Shown: positions 52,999-60,655, numbered from the stretch's first letter. The stretch is DNA of 61,960 nucleotides from Rhodocyclales bacterium (GCA_003105015.1 PQAF01000049.1:1-61960); one strand, 5' to 3'. Notes: generated by a model from the letters alone, not told the origin. Program-made: numbers and translations.

Positions 52999-53433
52999 CT
53001 ATTTACTCCCCCCAATCGCACGAATCGTAATCAGCAGCTGCACATACCCGTCCTTCGTCACGCTCGCAGGTAGTTCAATGGATCGAAGCGCCTTCCACTC
53101 CTCCGGCGTGATATGCAGGGCGTCGGCCAGCGATTTGTCGCCGGCGAGTTCGCGCAGGCCGCGCGGCGACTTCAGGTCGGCAATGATCTTGCGCGCGGGG
53201 TGGCCGGCCTCGTAATCGTGGCGCGCGATGTTCACCGCATCGCCGATCATGGCGGAAACGGTGACGCCGAGCGCCTCGGCGATGGCGAGCAGCTTTTCGT
53301 TGGAGACGCCCTTGGTGCCGCTCTCCAGGCGCGAGATGTGCGTCTGGCCGAGGCCGACGAGCTTGCCCAGGGCCGACTGGGAAAGGCCCTTGCGCTCGCG
53401 CAATTCCTTCAGGTGAGGGGCCAGTTTATCCAT
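52999..53433 (-). CDS. XRE-family repressor (CI-like)
   Basis: A 144-residue regulator. The N-terminal helix-turn-helix is ELRERKGLSQSALGKLVGLG and QTHISRLESGTKGVSNEKLL (about 10-50), a classic CI/XRE domain. The rest is a helical C-terminal region without the Ser-Lys protease pair of LexA-like repressors, so it is not expected to self-cleave. It is divergent from a Cro-like gene across a 141-bp AT-richer region full of palindromes, the layout of a phage immunity switch. Confidence 0.82.
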   Translation of the reverse strand: MDKLAPHLKELRERKGLSQSALGKLVGLGQTHISRLESGTKGVSNEKLLAIAEALGVTVSAMIGDAVNIARHDYEAGHPARKIIADLKSPRGLRELAGDKSLADALHITPEEWKALRSIELPASVTKDGYVQLLITIRAIGGSK

Positions 53434-53574
53434 ATGTCAAATATCTGTAATCCCACATATTTCTCGGGTCATTATAGACCCTGAGTCATACGCCATGAAT
53501 AAAAGACATTTATTCGCCTTGATTCATGGCTTTTGGGCATGTATCATGCCTGCCAGTCATTAAGGAGAGCCGCC
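53434..53574. promoter_or_regulatory. Operator-rich intergenic switch region
   Basis: Between the two XRE genes lie several palindromes: AAATATCTG/CACATATTT (53439-53462), GGGTC-ATTATA-GACCC (53466-53481), GAATAAA-AGACA-TTTATTC (53497-53515), CCATGAAT/ATTCATGG (53493-53529) and GCATG-TAT-CATGC (from about 53538). The first abuts the CI-like start codon. The segment is much more AT-rich than its flanks. Together these look like repressor-binding sites over two divergent promoters. Confidence 0.65.
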
Positions 53575-53581
53575 ATGCCCT

Positions 53582-53800
53582 ATGAGGATCCGTGACATCC
53601 GCAAGAACCTTCGCATCACCCAGGCCGAGCTGGGCAGCCGCATCGGCCTGCCGCAAAGCGAGATCAGCCGCATCGAATGCGGCCATCGCACCCTGAGCGT
53701 TCCCCGTCTCTACAGCATCGCCGCCGCGCTGGCGGTCCATCCCGCCGTGTTGCTCGATGAACCCCCGCCCGCAACTCCGCCGGAGAGGCTGGCGGCGTGA
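53582..53800 (+). CDS. Small XRE-family regulator (Cro-like)
   Basis: A 72-residue DNA-binding protein that is almost all helix-turn-helix: RDIRKNLRITQAELGSRIGL followed by PQSEISRIECGHRTLSVPRL. The AAGGAG site at 53562-53567 is 14 nt before this ATG but only 7 nt before an out-of-frame ATG at 53575, which opens a six-codon mini-ORF (MPYEDP). Its stop overlaps the GTG of the next gene (GTGA). It is the natural counterpart of the divergent CI-like repressor. Confidence 0.78.
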   Translation: MRIRDIRKNLRITQAELGSRIGLPQSEISRIECGHRTLSVPRLYSIAAALAVHPAVLLDEPPPATPPERLAA

Positions 53801-54633
53801 ATCCCCGCCTGATGACCGCCATCATGACCGGCCGTCTCTCGCACCGTGAGGCGCGCGTGATGCTGGCCGTCGCTGCCGGCGCCTGGAGTGCCGGCAGCGC
53901 TGCGAAGGCGACCGGTCTCGACCGCGCCCACTGCACGCGCGCGATCCGCTCGCTCGTTGCCGCCGGCTGGCTGCGCCGCGACGAAACCGGCCGTGCCGAG
54001 CCTGTGGACAAGCCGCCTCAAGTGGTGCCGATAGAGCACCAGCCTGTGGTGCCGCAGGAGCACAAAGGGGGTGCCGATTCGGCATCACCCCCGGTGCCGC
54101 AAAAGCACCACCCCGCTGCCGAAAGAGCACCCGGTGCCGTAGAAACACCAGCGCCGGAAGCCGCGCCGGTGGCGGTATCCGGCCCGGTGGTGCCGAAGAA
54201 GCACCAGCCCCTCGCGCGCGCACGCGCGAGTGGTGGTTGTAGTTCTTCTACTACTACCACTACTACCGAGCCCGCCGCGCTCGTCTTCCCGCGCGGCTTC
54301 ACGCCGGCGCAGGAAACCGCAGCCCGCCGCACTCTGGCAAACGCCAACGGCTGCGCCCAGGCGCTGCTCGATGAGTTGGCCGGGCGCATGACGATCCGGC
54401 CCGTCGCCAACCCGCTGGCCTACCTGCGTCGCCTGGCCGAATGCGCCGCTCGCGGCGAGTTCCATCCCGAGGCAGGCATTGCCGTGACCGAGGCGCGCCG
54501 GCGCGAGGAGGCGCATCGACTGCGCAGAAAGGAGACCGAGGATGCAGTTGCACGCGACATCGCGAAGCGCCCGCCCCCGCCGGGCGCGCTCGACGCGATC
54601 CGCCGCGCGGCGCGCGCCGGCCGTGCGCAATGA
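53797..54633 (+). CDS. Replication-protein-like gene carrying intragenic iterons
   Basis: A 278-residue protein. Residues of about 10-70 form a winged-helix-like DNA-binding region (LSHREARVMLAVAAGAWSAG, AKATGLDRAHCTRAIRSLVAAGWLRRDETGR in part). The middle (about 75-160) is low-complexity, proline-rich and coincides with seven DNA iterons. The C-terminal third is helical and basic (PAQETAARRTLANANGCAQ, RRREEAHRLRRKE). The architecture of N-terminal HTH, unstructured middle over iterons and C-terminal partner domain is that of lambda O-type initiators, although I see no strong sequence identity. The start is GTG, overlapping the Cro-like stop. The poly-Thr run (SSSTTTTTTEP) is notable. Confidence 0.6.
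   Translation: MNPRLMTAIMTGRLSHREARVMLAVAAGAWSAGSAAKATGLDRAHCTRAIRSLVAAGWLRRDETGRAEPVDKPPQVVPIEHQPVVPQEHKGGADSASPPVPQKHHPAAERAPGAVETPAPEAAPVAVSGPVVPKKHQPLARARASGGCSSSTTTTTTEPAALVFPRGFTPAQETAARRTLANANGCAQALLDELAGRMTIRPVANPLAYLRRLAECAARGEFHPEAGIAVTEARRREEAHRLRRKETEDAVARDIAKRPPPPGALDAIRRAARAGRAQ
54024..54205. repeat. Seven intragenic iterons, GGTGC-N7-GCACC
   Basis: Copies begin at 54024, 54048, 54070, 54093, 54115, 54133 and 54189. Four are perfect or nearly so; the others differ by one to three bases. The first five are spaced 22-24 bp, about two helical turns. They occur in two different reading-frame phases of the host gene, so they are kept as DNA and not as a peptide repeat. This is the arrangement of a replication origin inside an initiator gene. 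Confidence 0.75.
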
Positions 54634-54976
54634 GCACGCGGAGCAGGCGGCGCTGGTGGCCTGGGCGCGGCTTCAGGAACACCGCCTGCCCGGGCTGGCG
54701 CTGCTCTTCGCCATCCCCAACGGCGGCCGGCGCGACGCCGTGACGGGCGCGCGGCTGAAGGCCGAGGGCGTAAAGGCCGGCGTGCCGGACCTCTTCCTGC
54801 CGGTGGCGAGGCGCAGCTTTCATGGCCTCTTCATCGAGCTGAAGGCGCCGGGCGGCGCCGCTTCGCCGGAGCAGCGCGGCTGGATCGCGCGGCTGCGGCA
54901 GGCGGGCTACGCGGCGCAGGTGTGCTGCGGCTGGGAGGCCGCGGCATCGACATTGAACCACTACCTGGAGGAATGA
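54623..54976 (+). CDS. VRR-NUC domain nuclease
   Basis: A 117-residue protein of the virus-type replication-repair nuclease fold. It has HAEQAALVAWARLQ at the start, then AIPNGGRRDAVTGARLKAEG, the PD-(D/E)xK core GVPDLFLP and FIELKAPGGAASPEQ, and ends CGWEAAASTLNHYL. Stand-alone VRR-NUC proteins are typical of phages and plasmids and act on branched DNA. The GTG at 54623 is chosen because the domain begins there; an ATG at 54542 would add a basic, low-complexity extension inside the previous gene. Confidence 0.8.
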   Translation: MRNEHAEQAALVAWARLQEHRLPGLALLFAIPNGGRRDAVTGARLKAEGVKAGVPDLFLPVARRSFHGLFIELKAPGGAASPEQRGWIARLRQAGYAAQVCCGWEAAASTLNHYLEE

Positions 54977-54978
54977 CT

Positions 54979-55269
54979 ATGACTGATCTTTCGATGCTTC
55001 CACGGCCGGCAGCCGCCGGCGGCGCCGTCCCGCCGGGACTGACTTTTGCGGCGGGAATGCCGGTGGCCGACTTCACCGCCGTCATCAAGCGCATCACCAC
55101 CACCGACGAGTCGAAGCTGCAGCTCGTGCTCGAGTCCGCCGGCCTGGACGCCGCGGCGATCGCGCAGGTGCAGCGCATGCTGGAGCTGCAGCGCGGCACC
55201 GTGCTGCTGACGCTTGCCTCGGCCCAGTCTGGCCTGTTCGATGAAGTTCCTCCGCCTCAAGCGTCATAG
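54979..55269 (+). CDS. Hypothetical protein of the phage-like element
   Basis: A 96-residue protein I do not recognise. The first 30 residues are proline/glycine-rich (LPRPAAAGGAVPPGLTFAAG). The rest is helical (DFTAVIKRITTTDESKLQLV, AAIAQVQRMLELQRGTVLLT). It lies 2 nt after the nuclease gene and overlaps the ATPase gene by 29 nt, so it belongs to the same operon. A copy of the recurring GGGACTGACTTTTG motif (55024-55047) is in its 5' part. Confidence 0.6.
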   Translation: MTDLSMLPRPAAAGGAVPPGLTFAAGMPVADFTAVIKRITTTDESKLQLVLESAGLDAAAIAQVQRMLELQRGTVLLTLASAQSGLFDEVPPPQAS

Positions 55270-55933
55270 GACGCGGCGCGATGGCATCCGCTCGGTGCTG
55301 CCGGTGGTGGTCGAGAAGGCGCGCAAGTACGGCCGCACGCTGCGCGAGGAGAAGATCTCCGTGCGCCGCGATGTCCTCGTCACCGGCGCGCACCACTCGG
55401 GCAAGACGCGCTGGCTGGCGCGCCTGCATGCCGAGGCGCCGGGCGTGTGGCGGGGGCGCGAGGTGATCCTGATCCGCTGCGTGAATCCGCTCGCTGCCTG
55501 GGTGGACGACCCGCGCGTGATCGCCCACGGCGAGAAGGCCTGGGCCCGGTCCTGGACGCAGCTGCGCGCCTGGGAGCGGCTGGATGCGCTCGTCGCCTGG
55601 GTGGGCGAGGTCCGCGCCGTGGTGCTGTTCGACGATGCGCAGCTCCTCACCGGCCGCAAGCTCGACGTCGCCCTGCGCCTGCTCGCCGGCGCGCGCTGGG
55701 CGGTGGTCGCGGCCAGCGACGAGGCGCGGCTGCCCATCTCGTTCCGCCTGGCGCTGCAGCGCCGCCGCCCGCAGCGCATCAGCCTGAAATCCGAGGCGCC
55801 CTACGACGCGACGGTGTTCGTCGTCTGGCTGCTCTCGCTCGCCGCGCTCGGTGCGGGCGCCTGGCAGCTTGCCGCCGCCATCGCCGGGCTCAACCTTTTG
55901 GGGCGCGGACGCCGCGCCGCACGACAGACATGA
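55241..55933 (+). CDS. P-loop ATPase with a C-terminal membrane anchor
   Basis: A 230-residue protein. The Walker A is VTGAHHSGKTRWLARL (about residue 50) and the Walker B is AVVLFDDAQLL. The region ends with one or two hydrophobic helices (ATVFVVWLLSLAALGAGAW, LAAAIAGLNLLG) and a basic tail. A soluble P-loop domain anchored by a late membrane segment recalls Zot/pI assembly ATPases of filamentous phages, but the sequence is not clearly Zot and no coat gene is obvious. It may power DNA or protein movement across the membrane. Neighbours overlap or abut on both sides. Confidence 0.65.
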   Translation: MKFLRLKRHRTRRDGIRSVLPVVVEKARKYGRTLREEKISVRRDVLVTGAHHSGKTRWLARLHAEAPGVWRGREVILIRCVNPLAAWVDDPRVIAHGEKAWARSWTQLRAWERLDALVAWVGEVRAVVLFDDAQLLTGRKLDVALRLLAGARWAVVAASDEARLPISFRLALQRRRPQRISLKSEAPYDATVFVVWLLSLAALGAGAWQLAAAIAGLNLLGRGRRAARQT

Positions 55934-56064
55934 GGGACATCAACAATCTGCTGCTTACCCTGCTGGTCACGGCCGTCCTGTGGGCCGTGCTGCTGACATC
56001 GCTCGACCCCGGCGGCGCCGTCATGCGCCTGCTGGCTTCTCCGTTCGTGGGGGTGCGCTCATGA
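55930..56064 (+). CDS. Small single-pass membrane protein
   Basis: A 44-residue protein with one membrane helix (NLLLTLLVTAVLWAVLLTSL) and a short tail. It overlaps the ATPase stop (ATGA) and the next start (ATGA), so it is translated as part of the operon. The size would fit a coat- or holin-like peptide, but nothing in the sequence proves a role. Confidence 0.55.
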   Translation: MRDINNLLLTLLVTAVLWAVLLTSLDPGGAVMRLLASPFVGVRS

Positions 56065-56783
56065 ACCGCGCCCTCGCCGTGCTGTGGGGACTGACTTTTG
56101 TGGCGCTGGCGCAGGCGGACACGGCGGAGCCTGTGCCGCCGCCCCCGGCCATCGCCGAGCCGCCTTTCCGCCTGCCGCTGCTCGACGGCGAGAGCCGCAC
56201 GCATGCGCCGCCGCCGGGGCGCATGGAGCGGGGCGCGCTGCCGGATCCGCGCGCGCTGTTCGACCTGGCCATGGGCTGCTATCCCTCGCGCTCGCTGTTC
56301 CGCGCCGAGATCGCCCTCGAAGGACGCGCCGCCCGCCGCCAGGCCGGCGCCGACGCGCTCAATCCCGCCGATACCGCCCCCGGCAGCGGCGCCAGCTACG
56401 TCGGCGTCGTCGCCCGCATCCCGCTCTACTCGGCGCTGGAGATCGACCGCGAGCGCGAACGCGAGCTGCGCCGGCGCAAGGCCGCCGCCGAGGCCGTCGG
56501 CGCGCTGACGCAGGCGCTGGCCGAGTGGGGCGTCGTCTCGCGCAAGCTCTCCCTCTTCCGCGCCCTGGAGAAGCGCGCGCAGGAGCGCGTCGCCGTGGGC
56601 GTCGCCGAGACCGGCGAGCAGGTGCAGTACCTGAAAGACGTCGCCGACCTCGAGGGCCGGCTCAACGAGGCGCGCGCCAAGGTGGTCGAGGCGCGCATGA
56701 CCTTCATCGGCCTGTGCGCCGAGGGCGCGCCGGCCGAGCGCGTCGACGCCTACATCCGCCGCTTCACGCGGGGCATCGAATGA
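56061..56783 (+). CDS. Exported coiled-coil protein of unknown function
   Basis: A 240-residue exported protein. The signal peptide is MNRALAVLWGLTFVALAQA, followed by a proline-rich segment (EPVPPPPAIAEPPFRLP). From about residue 125 to 225 long charged heptad-like helices appear (EIDRERERELRRRKAAAEAV, LFRALEKRAQERVAVGVAE, QYLKDVADLEGRLNEARAKV). The helices resemble the periplasmic hairpins of TolC-type or adaptor proteins. It could be a periplasmic channel or spanin-like component. A copy of the recurring motif (56076-56099) encodes AVLWGLTF in its signal peptide. Confidence 0.6.
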   Translation: MNRALAVLWGLTFVALAQADTAEPVPPPPAIAEPPFRLPLLDGESRTHAPPPGRMERGALPDPRALFDLAMGCYPSRSLFRAEIALEGRAARRQAGADALNPADTAPGSGASYVGVVARIPLYSALEIDRERERELRRRKAAAEAVGALTQALAEWGVVSRKLSLFRALEKRAQERVAVGVAETGEQVQYLKDVADLEGRLNEARAKVVEARMTFIGLCAEGAPAERVDAYIRRFTRGIE

Positions 56784-57301
56784 AGTGGGTCTCCCACGTC
56801 GCCATCGTTGCGGCGGTCGCTGCGCCGTTCTCGCCGGCGGCCGTGCCGGTCGCCGCGCTCGGCGCCACCGCGCCGGACTGGCTGGAGTGGATCGAGGAGG
56901 GCATCCTGCATCGCCGCGTGCGCCACCGCACGCACACGCACTACCTGGCCGTCTGGCTGCTGGTGGCGCTGTTCGGTTTTCTGGTGTGGGACTTCCGCGG
57001 CTGGATTGCCTGGTTCGGGGTCGGCGCCTGCACGCACTGGTTCGCCGATGCGCTGACCATCCAGGGCGTGCCGCTCGGCTGGTGGAGCGACCGGCGCGTG
57101 CATCTTTTCGGGGGGCGCGTGCGCACGGGAAGCGGCGGCGAGTTCCTCATCGCCGCGGCCTGCGTCGGCATCGCCGCCGTGATCGTCTGGCAGGCGGGCC
57201 AGGGCGGCTTCCTGCCGTTCTTCTACAACTGGGGCGAGTTCTACGGGCGTGGACTCATCGACGGGCTGGAATGGCGCAATCACCGGTTCAACTGGCTGTA
57301 G
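56780..57301 (+). CDS. YdjM-like membrane-bound metal-dependent hydrolase
   Basis: A 173-residue inner-membrane protein with about four hydrophobic segments. The YdjM family signature is visible as ATAPDWLEWIEEG, RVRHRTHTHYLAVWLLV and GACTHWFADALTIQGVPLG, in which His and Asp residues line up as likely metal ligands. YdjM proteins are LexA-regulated in E. coli; the substrate is unknown. It overlaps the previous gene by 4 nt and the next by 31 nt. Confidence 0.75.
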   Translation: MKWVSHVAIVAAVAAPFSPAAVPVAALGATAPDWLEWIEEGILHRRVRHRTHTHYLAVWLLVALFGFLVWDFRGWIAWFGVGACTHWFADALTIQGVPLGWWSDRRVHLFGGRVRTGSGGEFLIAAACVGIAAVIVWQAGQGGFLPFFYNWGEFYGRGLIDGLEWRNHRFNWL

Positions 57302-57810
57302 GGCGCGGCTTCGCCCTCGGGCTGCTGGCCGTCGCCTGCGCCGCCGCCGGCGCCGAGCCGTGCGCCGTCGACCACTGCCACGACGGCGACACCTGTACGC
57401 TGGTCTGCGGGCGCCACACGGACACGCCGCGCCGCGTGAAGGTGCGTCTGCATTGCATCGACGCGCCTGAGCTGGCCCAGGCGCCGTGGGGCCGCTGGAG
57501 CGCCGAGGCGCTGCGATGGTATGTTCCGGCCGGTTCGGTTGTCGATCTGGAGGCGGTCACCATCGACCGCTACGGCCGCATCGTCGGCGTGCTGTTTGCG
57601 CGGGACGTTCGCGTCAATGTGGAGATGGTGCGGCAGGGGTTCGCTGCCGTGTATGAGCGCTACTGCACCGATCCGGTTTACTATGACGCCCGGGAACTGG
57701 CTCAGGGTGCGCGCCTGGGCATCTGGGCGGTGCCGGGGCCGCATCAGCGGCCGCGGGAGGCGAGGAGCCGATCCGGGCCTGACAAACATATCATTAGGAG
57801 ATATAATTAG
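57271..57810 (+). CDS. Exported staphylococcal-nuclease-like (SNase) nuclease
   Basis: A 179-residue thermonuclease-fold protein. The N-terminus has a hydrophobic leader (FALGLLAVACAAAGAEP). The catalytic set is visible: an Asp and Thr in HDGDTCTLVC, Arg and Asp in VKVRLHCIDAPELAQ, Glu in that same segment, and Arg in DRYGRIVGVLF. It ends with QGFAAVYERYC and LGIWAVPG, the family's last strand and helix. Two extra cysteine pairs suggest disulfides outside the cytoplasm. It is the last gene of the operon that begins with the Cro-like gene. Confidence 0.82.
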   Translation: MAQSPVQLAVGRGFALGLLAVACAAAGAEPCAVDHCHDGDTCTLVCGRHTDTPRRVKVRLHCIDAPELAQAPWGRWSAEALRWYVPAGSVVDLEAVTIDRYGRIVGVLFARDVRVNVEMVRQGFAAVYERYCTDPVYYDARELAQGARLGIWAVPGPHQRPREARSRSGPDKHIIRRYN

Positions 57811-57813
57811 ATC

Positions 57814-58185
57814 GTGCCGAAGCGAACCGACCCCACGCTGGACACGCTGCTCGACCTGGACGGCTTCACGCTGTTTTTCGAGAACGGTTCCTGGGCCAAG
57901 GGCCGGGTCTGGCTGATCGAGCCGGACGAAGCGCGGCCGCACGGCATCCGCTACGAGCTGACATTGCACGACCGCGGCAGCCGACGTCTGCTCGGCTTCG
58001 ACAACGCCCACGCGGTGCCGCGGCCGGGCGGCAAGTTCGTCGAGCAGCCGCGGGTGTATGACCATTTTCACCGCGGGCCGAAGGATCCCGGCCGGCCCTA
58101 CCGCTTCGTCAATGCCGGCAAGCTGGTCGAGGATTTCTGGAAGGCGGTCGCGGAAGTCATGAAGGAATCAGGAGAAGAGCTATGA
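57814..58185 (+). CDS. DUF6516-like protein, putative toxin
   Basis: A 123-residue protein. It reads TLLDLDGFTLFFENGSWAKG, IRYELTLHDRGSRRLLGFDN, then RVYDHFHRGPKDPGRPYRFV and a helix (AGKLVEDFWKAVAEVMKE). The basic and aromatic motifs around YDHFHR are characteristic of DUF6516, annotated as a toxin-like partner of a small HTH protein. The GTG start lies 14 nt after an AGGAG. It overlaps the next gene by 4 nt (ATGA). Before it is an AT-rich stretch (57785-57813) suggesting its own promoter. Confidence 0.7.
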   Translation: MPKRTDPTLDTLLDLDGFTLFFENGSWAKGRVWLIEPDEARPHGIRYELTLHDRGSRRLLGFDNAHAVPRPGGKFVEQPRVYDHFHRGPKDPGRPYRFVNAGKLVEDFWKAVAEVMKESGEEL

Positions 58186-58598
58186 GCGCAGCCAAAACCC
58201 TCCGCGTGGGCATCATGCCCTTCGAGCGGATCAAGGCCTACACCATCGCCATCGCCCGCGGCGAGCACAAGCGCCGCGCCGACGAGCCGAAGATCTGGTT
58301 CACGTCCATGAGGTCGTTCGCCAACGTGCTCTCCGACGAGAACCAGGCGCTGCTGCGCGTCATCTTCGACCGCAAGCCGCAGTCGATCAGCGAGCTCGAA
58401 GACCTGACCGGCCGCAAGGCGAGCAATCTCTCGCGCACCCTGCACACGATGGAGCGCTACGGCCTTGTGCGCCTGGAAGGCGGCGCGCAGGGGCGCGGCC
58501 GACAGGCGGTGCGGCCGGTGGCGGTGGCGCGGGCGGTGAGCCTGAAGCTGGAAATCGCGGAAGGGCCTGGGCGCACGGCTGAAAGGCGCGTGGCGTAG
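58182..58598 (+). CDS. HVO_A0114/MarR-like HTH protein, putative antitoxin
   Basis: A 138-residue DNA-binding protein. The winged helix is at about 60-110 (LLRVIFDRKPQSISELEDLTG, RKASNLSRTLHTMERYGLVR). This matches the HVO_A0114 family of small regulators, usually encoded right after DUF6516. It probably neutralises the upstream protein and represses the pair. Its N-terminal 55 residues (MPFERIKAYTIAIARGEHKR) may bind the toxin. Confidence 0.7.
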   Translation: MSAAKTLRVGIMPFERIKAYTIAIARGEHKRRADEPKIWFTSMRSFANVLSDENQALLRVIFDRKPQSISELEDLTGRKASNLSRTLHTMERYGLVRLEGGAQGRGRQAVRPVAVARAVSLKLEIAEGPGRTAERRVA

Positions 58599-58783
58599 GG
58601 GGCGGATTTATCCCCCTACCGAAGCATCACCCCTGCAATCGCACAACCCCTGCCTGCCTTGACTTCACACAGGGCAACGCCATAATTCCGCGAGACGGGT
58701 AATTCCTGCAGCGTGCCTGAGGTGGTTCCTTCCATCGGCTGGCCCTGAGCCTCGGGATGTCTGGCGCTGCAGGGGCCGTCCTT

Positions 58784-60655
58784 TTACCGCTCCTCTTCCC
58801 GCTTTCTTGTGGGCAGCGTGTAGGCCTGCAGCGCATGGTTGGGCGACTCTGGATAGAGGAATGCCAGGTCGCCGGCTTGCACCATTTCGGATAAGTGCTT
58901 GTTGCGAAGATATTTCAGATCCTTATGCAACAAGGTGGCAAGCTCCTCGCCTCGCAGCGGTTGCCACCCGCAAAGGTCCCGGATGAGTTGCCGCAAGCTT
59001 TCCGTGCTTTGCCGCTGGCCGGATTTGGCAAGGCGTGCGGCCAGTTCGGGTGGCAAGTCAGGCAAGGCCCGCTTGCCACCTTGGGCGCCGGGCTTACCAC
59101 CTTCGGGCCCTTGCTTACCACCTTCCAGGGGCAATTCGGCCTGAAGGGTTTCGCGGCCGGCTGCTTCGCCCGGGGAAGACAGGGTGTAGTAGGTGCGGCT
59201 GCCCGAGCCCTGTTTTTCCAGCAGTCCGCGGTCGCGCAAACGCCGCAGCAGGCTGCTCGCCTGCAAGGTATCCAGCCCGGAGAAATCCCGGCAGGCGGTG
59301 TTATCGACAGCGCCTGTCTCCCTCGCATAAATCAGGGCCTTGGCCTCATCGGCGGAAAGTGTTTCTCCTGCCAGCGCCTTGAGCCAGGCATAGTCTTCTT
59401 CCGTCAGAAGGTGGTGCAGGAACAGCGTTACCTTGAATTCATTCTTCTGCCGGTCTGACGCGAATTCGGGCAACGGCAATCCCGCCTCGCCGGCCAGGCG
59501 CCGCATGGTGCGGATGCCGGATCCCTTGGTTTCCGCCCAGTTCAGTTCGTGAAGCACAGCCGCGACGGCTGGGTTGCGCAGACGGGAGCCGGGCGTGCCG
59601 ATGCTCGCCATATCCTTCAATGAATAGCCGGGATTGAGGATCTCGATGCGGTTGCTGTAGCGGATGATCTGGATCGGGCTGTGTTCCTGGTAGCTTCGGT
59701 GCATCACCGCGTTGGCCAACGCTTCGCGAATTACCTTGCGCGGCAGGATCGGCTCCTGGCGGCTTTGCAGCTCGCCTTCCGGCAGCCGGAAACCCTTGGG
59801 CAATTCGTCCACGATGCTTGCCTCGGCCACCGGCAACGAAAGCATCAGCGGCTTGCGGATATCCAGCGCCTGAAAACGCCGCTCCGGGTCGTCGATCCAT
59901 TGCGTGCCCGCGACCCGGATGTAATCGATGCGCAATGCCGGGAACAATCGCCGCAATGCCATGGGTTTCCCGAAAAGGACGATCCCGGCCAGTGTCGGCT
60001 TGAGTGCACCATTGACTCGGCGTGCCGCCGACAACGCTTCCAGCATGTCCGGGTTGTCGTAGCCGAGTTCCTCGGCCCGCGGATTCGCCATGGCGCGCAA
60101 CCGCCTGTATTCGGCGATGGCCTGCGGGTCGAAGTCTTCCAGCCGGGCATCGGGAATGATGGCCATGTCCGGCCCGACCTGCGGCTGGCTTGCCCCGCGC
60201 AACACCCACAGGTCTTCGTCAGTGCAGCGCTGGTCGGTGGAACCGATGCGCCGGAAGGCGCCTTTGGGCAGGCCGGTCGCCTTGAGGTAGACGGGCTTCT
60301 GCGCCACATCCACCTCGGCGACGTAGACCACGATGACAGTCTTGCCATCGATCTGCTCCACTCTCATTTCCGGCCGGATCGGCGCGTTGAGCGTCGAAGC
60401 GCACTGCGTGGCGAGATCGCGCTGAATCTTGTCGGGGTCGGTTATGCCTTCCGCCCAGTAGTGTGTGTCGCCCTTTTCATCAACCTCGGAGCTGACGCCG
60501 AGCAGGATGTGACCCCCGCCGAGGCCGGGCTCGTTGGCAAAGGCGATAACTGTTTCCAGCACCGACTTGCCGATCTCGCGAGAGCGCTTGGCCTCGATGC
60601 GCGGGGATTCGTCAGCGGCGTTGAGCTCGTCGAGAAGGTCTTGGGCGGAACGCAT
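58784..60655 (-). CDS. AlbA_2/Schlafen-type ATP-binding protein (RecG-like C-terminal domain)
   Basis: A 623-residue protein. The N-terminal AlbA_2 (Schlafen-like) domain spans about 10-150 (ESPRIEAKRSREIGKSVLET, GGGHILLGVSSEVDE, PVYLKATGLPKGAFRRIGS). A HATPase_c_4 region follows (VIREALANAVMHRSYQEHSP, YSNRIEILNPG, ETKGSGIRTMRRLAGEAGL). Then come a winged-helix region and a Gly/Lys linker (GGKQGPEGGKPGAQGGK). Such proteins are transcription regulators or, in some cases, defence components near mobile elements. The ATG at 60655 is preferred over a TTG two codons upstream. It is convergent to the toxin-antitoxin pair. Confidence 0.82.
   Translation of the reverse strand: MRSAQDLLDELNAADESPRIEAKRSREIGKSVLETVIAFANEPGLGGGHILLGVSSEVDEKGDTHYWAEGITDPDKIQRDLATQCASTLNAPIRPEMRVEQIDGKTVIVVYVAEVDVAQKPVYLKATGLPKGAFRRIGSTDQRCTDEDLWVLRGASQPQVGPDMAIIPDARLEDFDPQAIAEYRRLRAMANPRAEELGYDNPDMLEALSAARRVNGALKPTLAGIVLFGKPMALRRLFPALRIDYIRVAGTQWIDDPERRFQALDIRKPLMLSLPVAEASIVDELPKGFRLPEGELQSRQEPILPRKVIREALANAVMHRSYQEHSPIQIIRYSNRIEILNPGYSLKDMASIGTPGSRLRNPAVAAVLHELNWAETKGSGIRTMRRLAGEAGLPLPEFASDRQKNEFKVTLFLHHLLTEEDYAWLKALAGETLSADEAKALIYARETGAVDNTACRDFSGLDTLQASSLLRRLRDRGLLEKQGSGSRTYYTLSSPGEAAGRETLQAELPLEGGKQGPEGGKPGAQGGKRALPDLPPELAARLAKSGQRQSTESLRQLIRDLCGWQPLRGEELATLLHKDLKYLRNKHLSEMVQAGDLAFLYPESPNHALQAYTLPTRKREEER

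Noticed and set aside
53797..54633. Peptide repeat protein (PxxH repeats)
   Set aside because: The repeats stay intact at the DNA level while changing codon phase, so a DNA function explains them better than a protein repeat.
55241..56783. Filamentous phage Zot and coat genes
   Set aside because: The ATPase has a late membrane anchor, but I see no Zot signature beyond the P-loop, no rolling-circle Rep and no recognisable coat or pIII gene. The comparison is kept only as an analogy.
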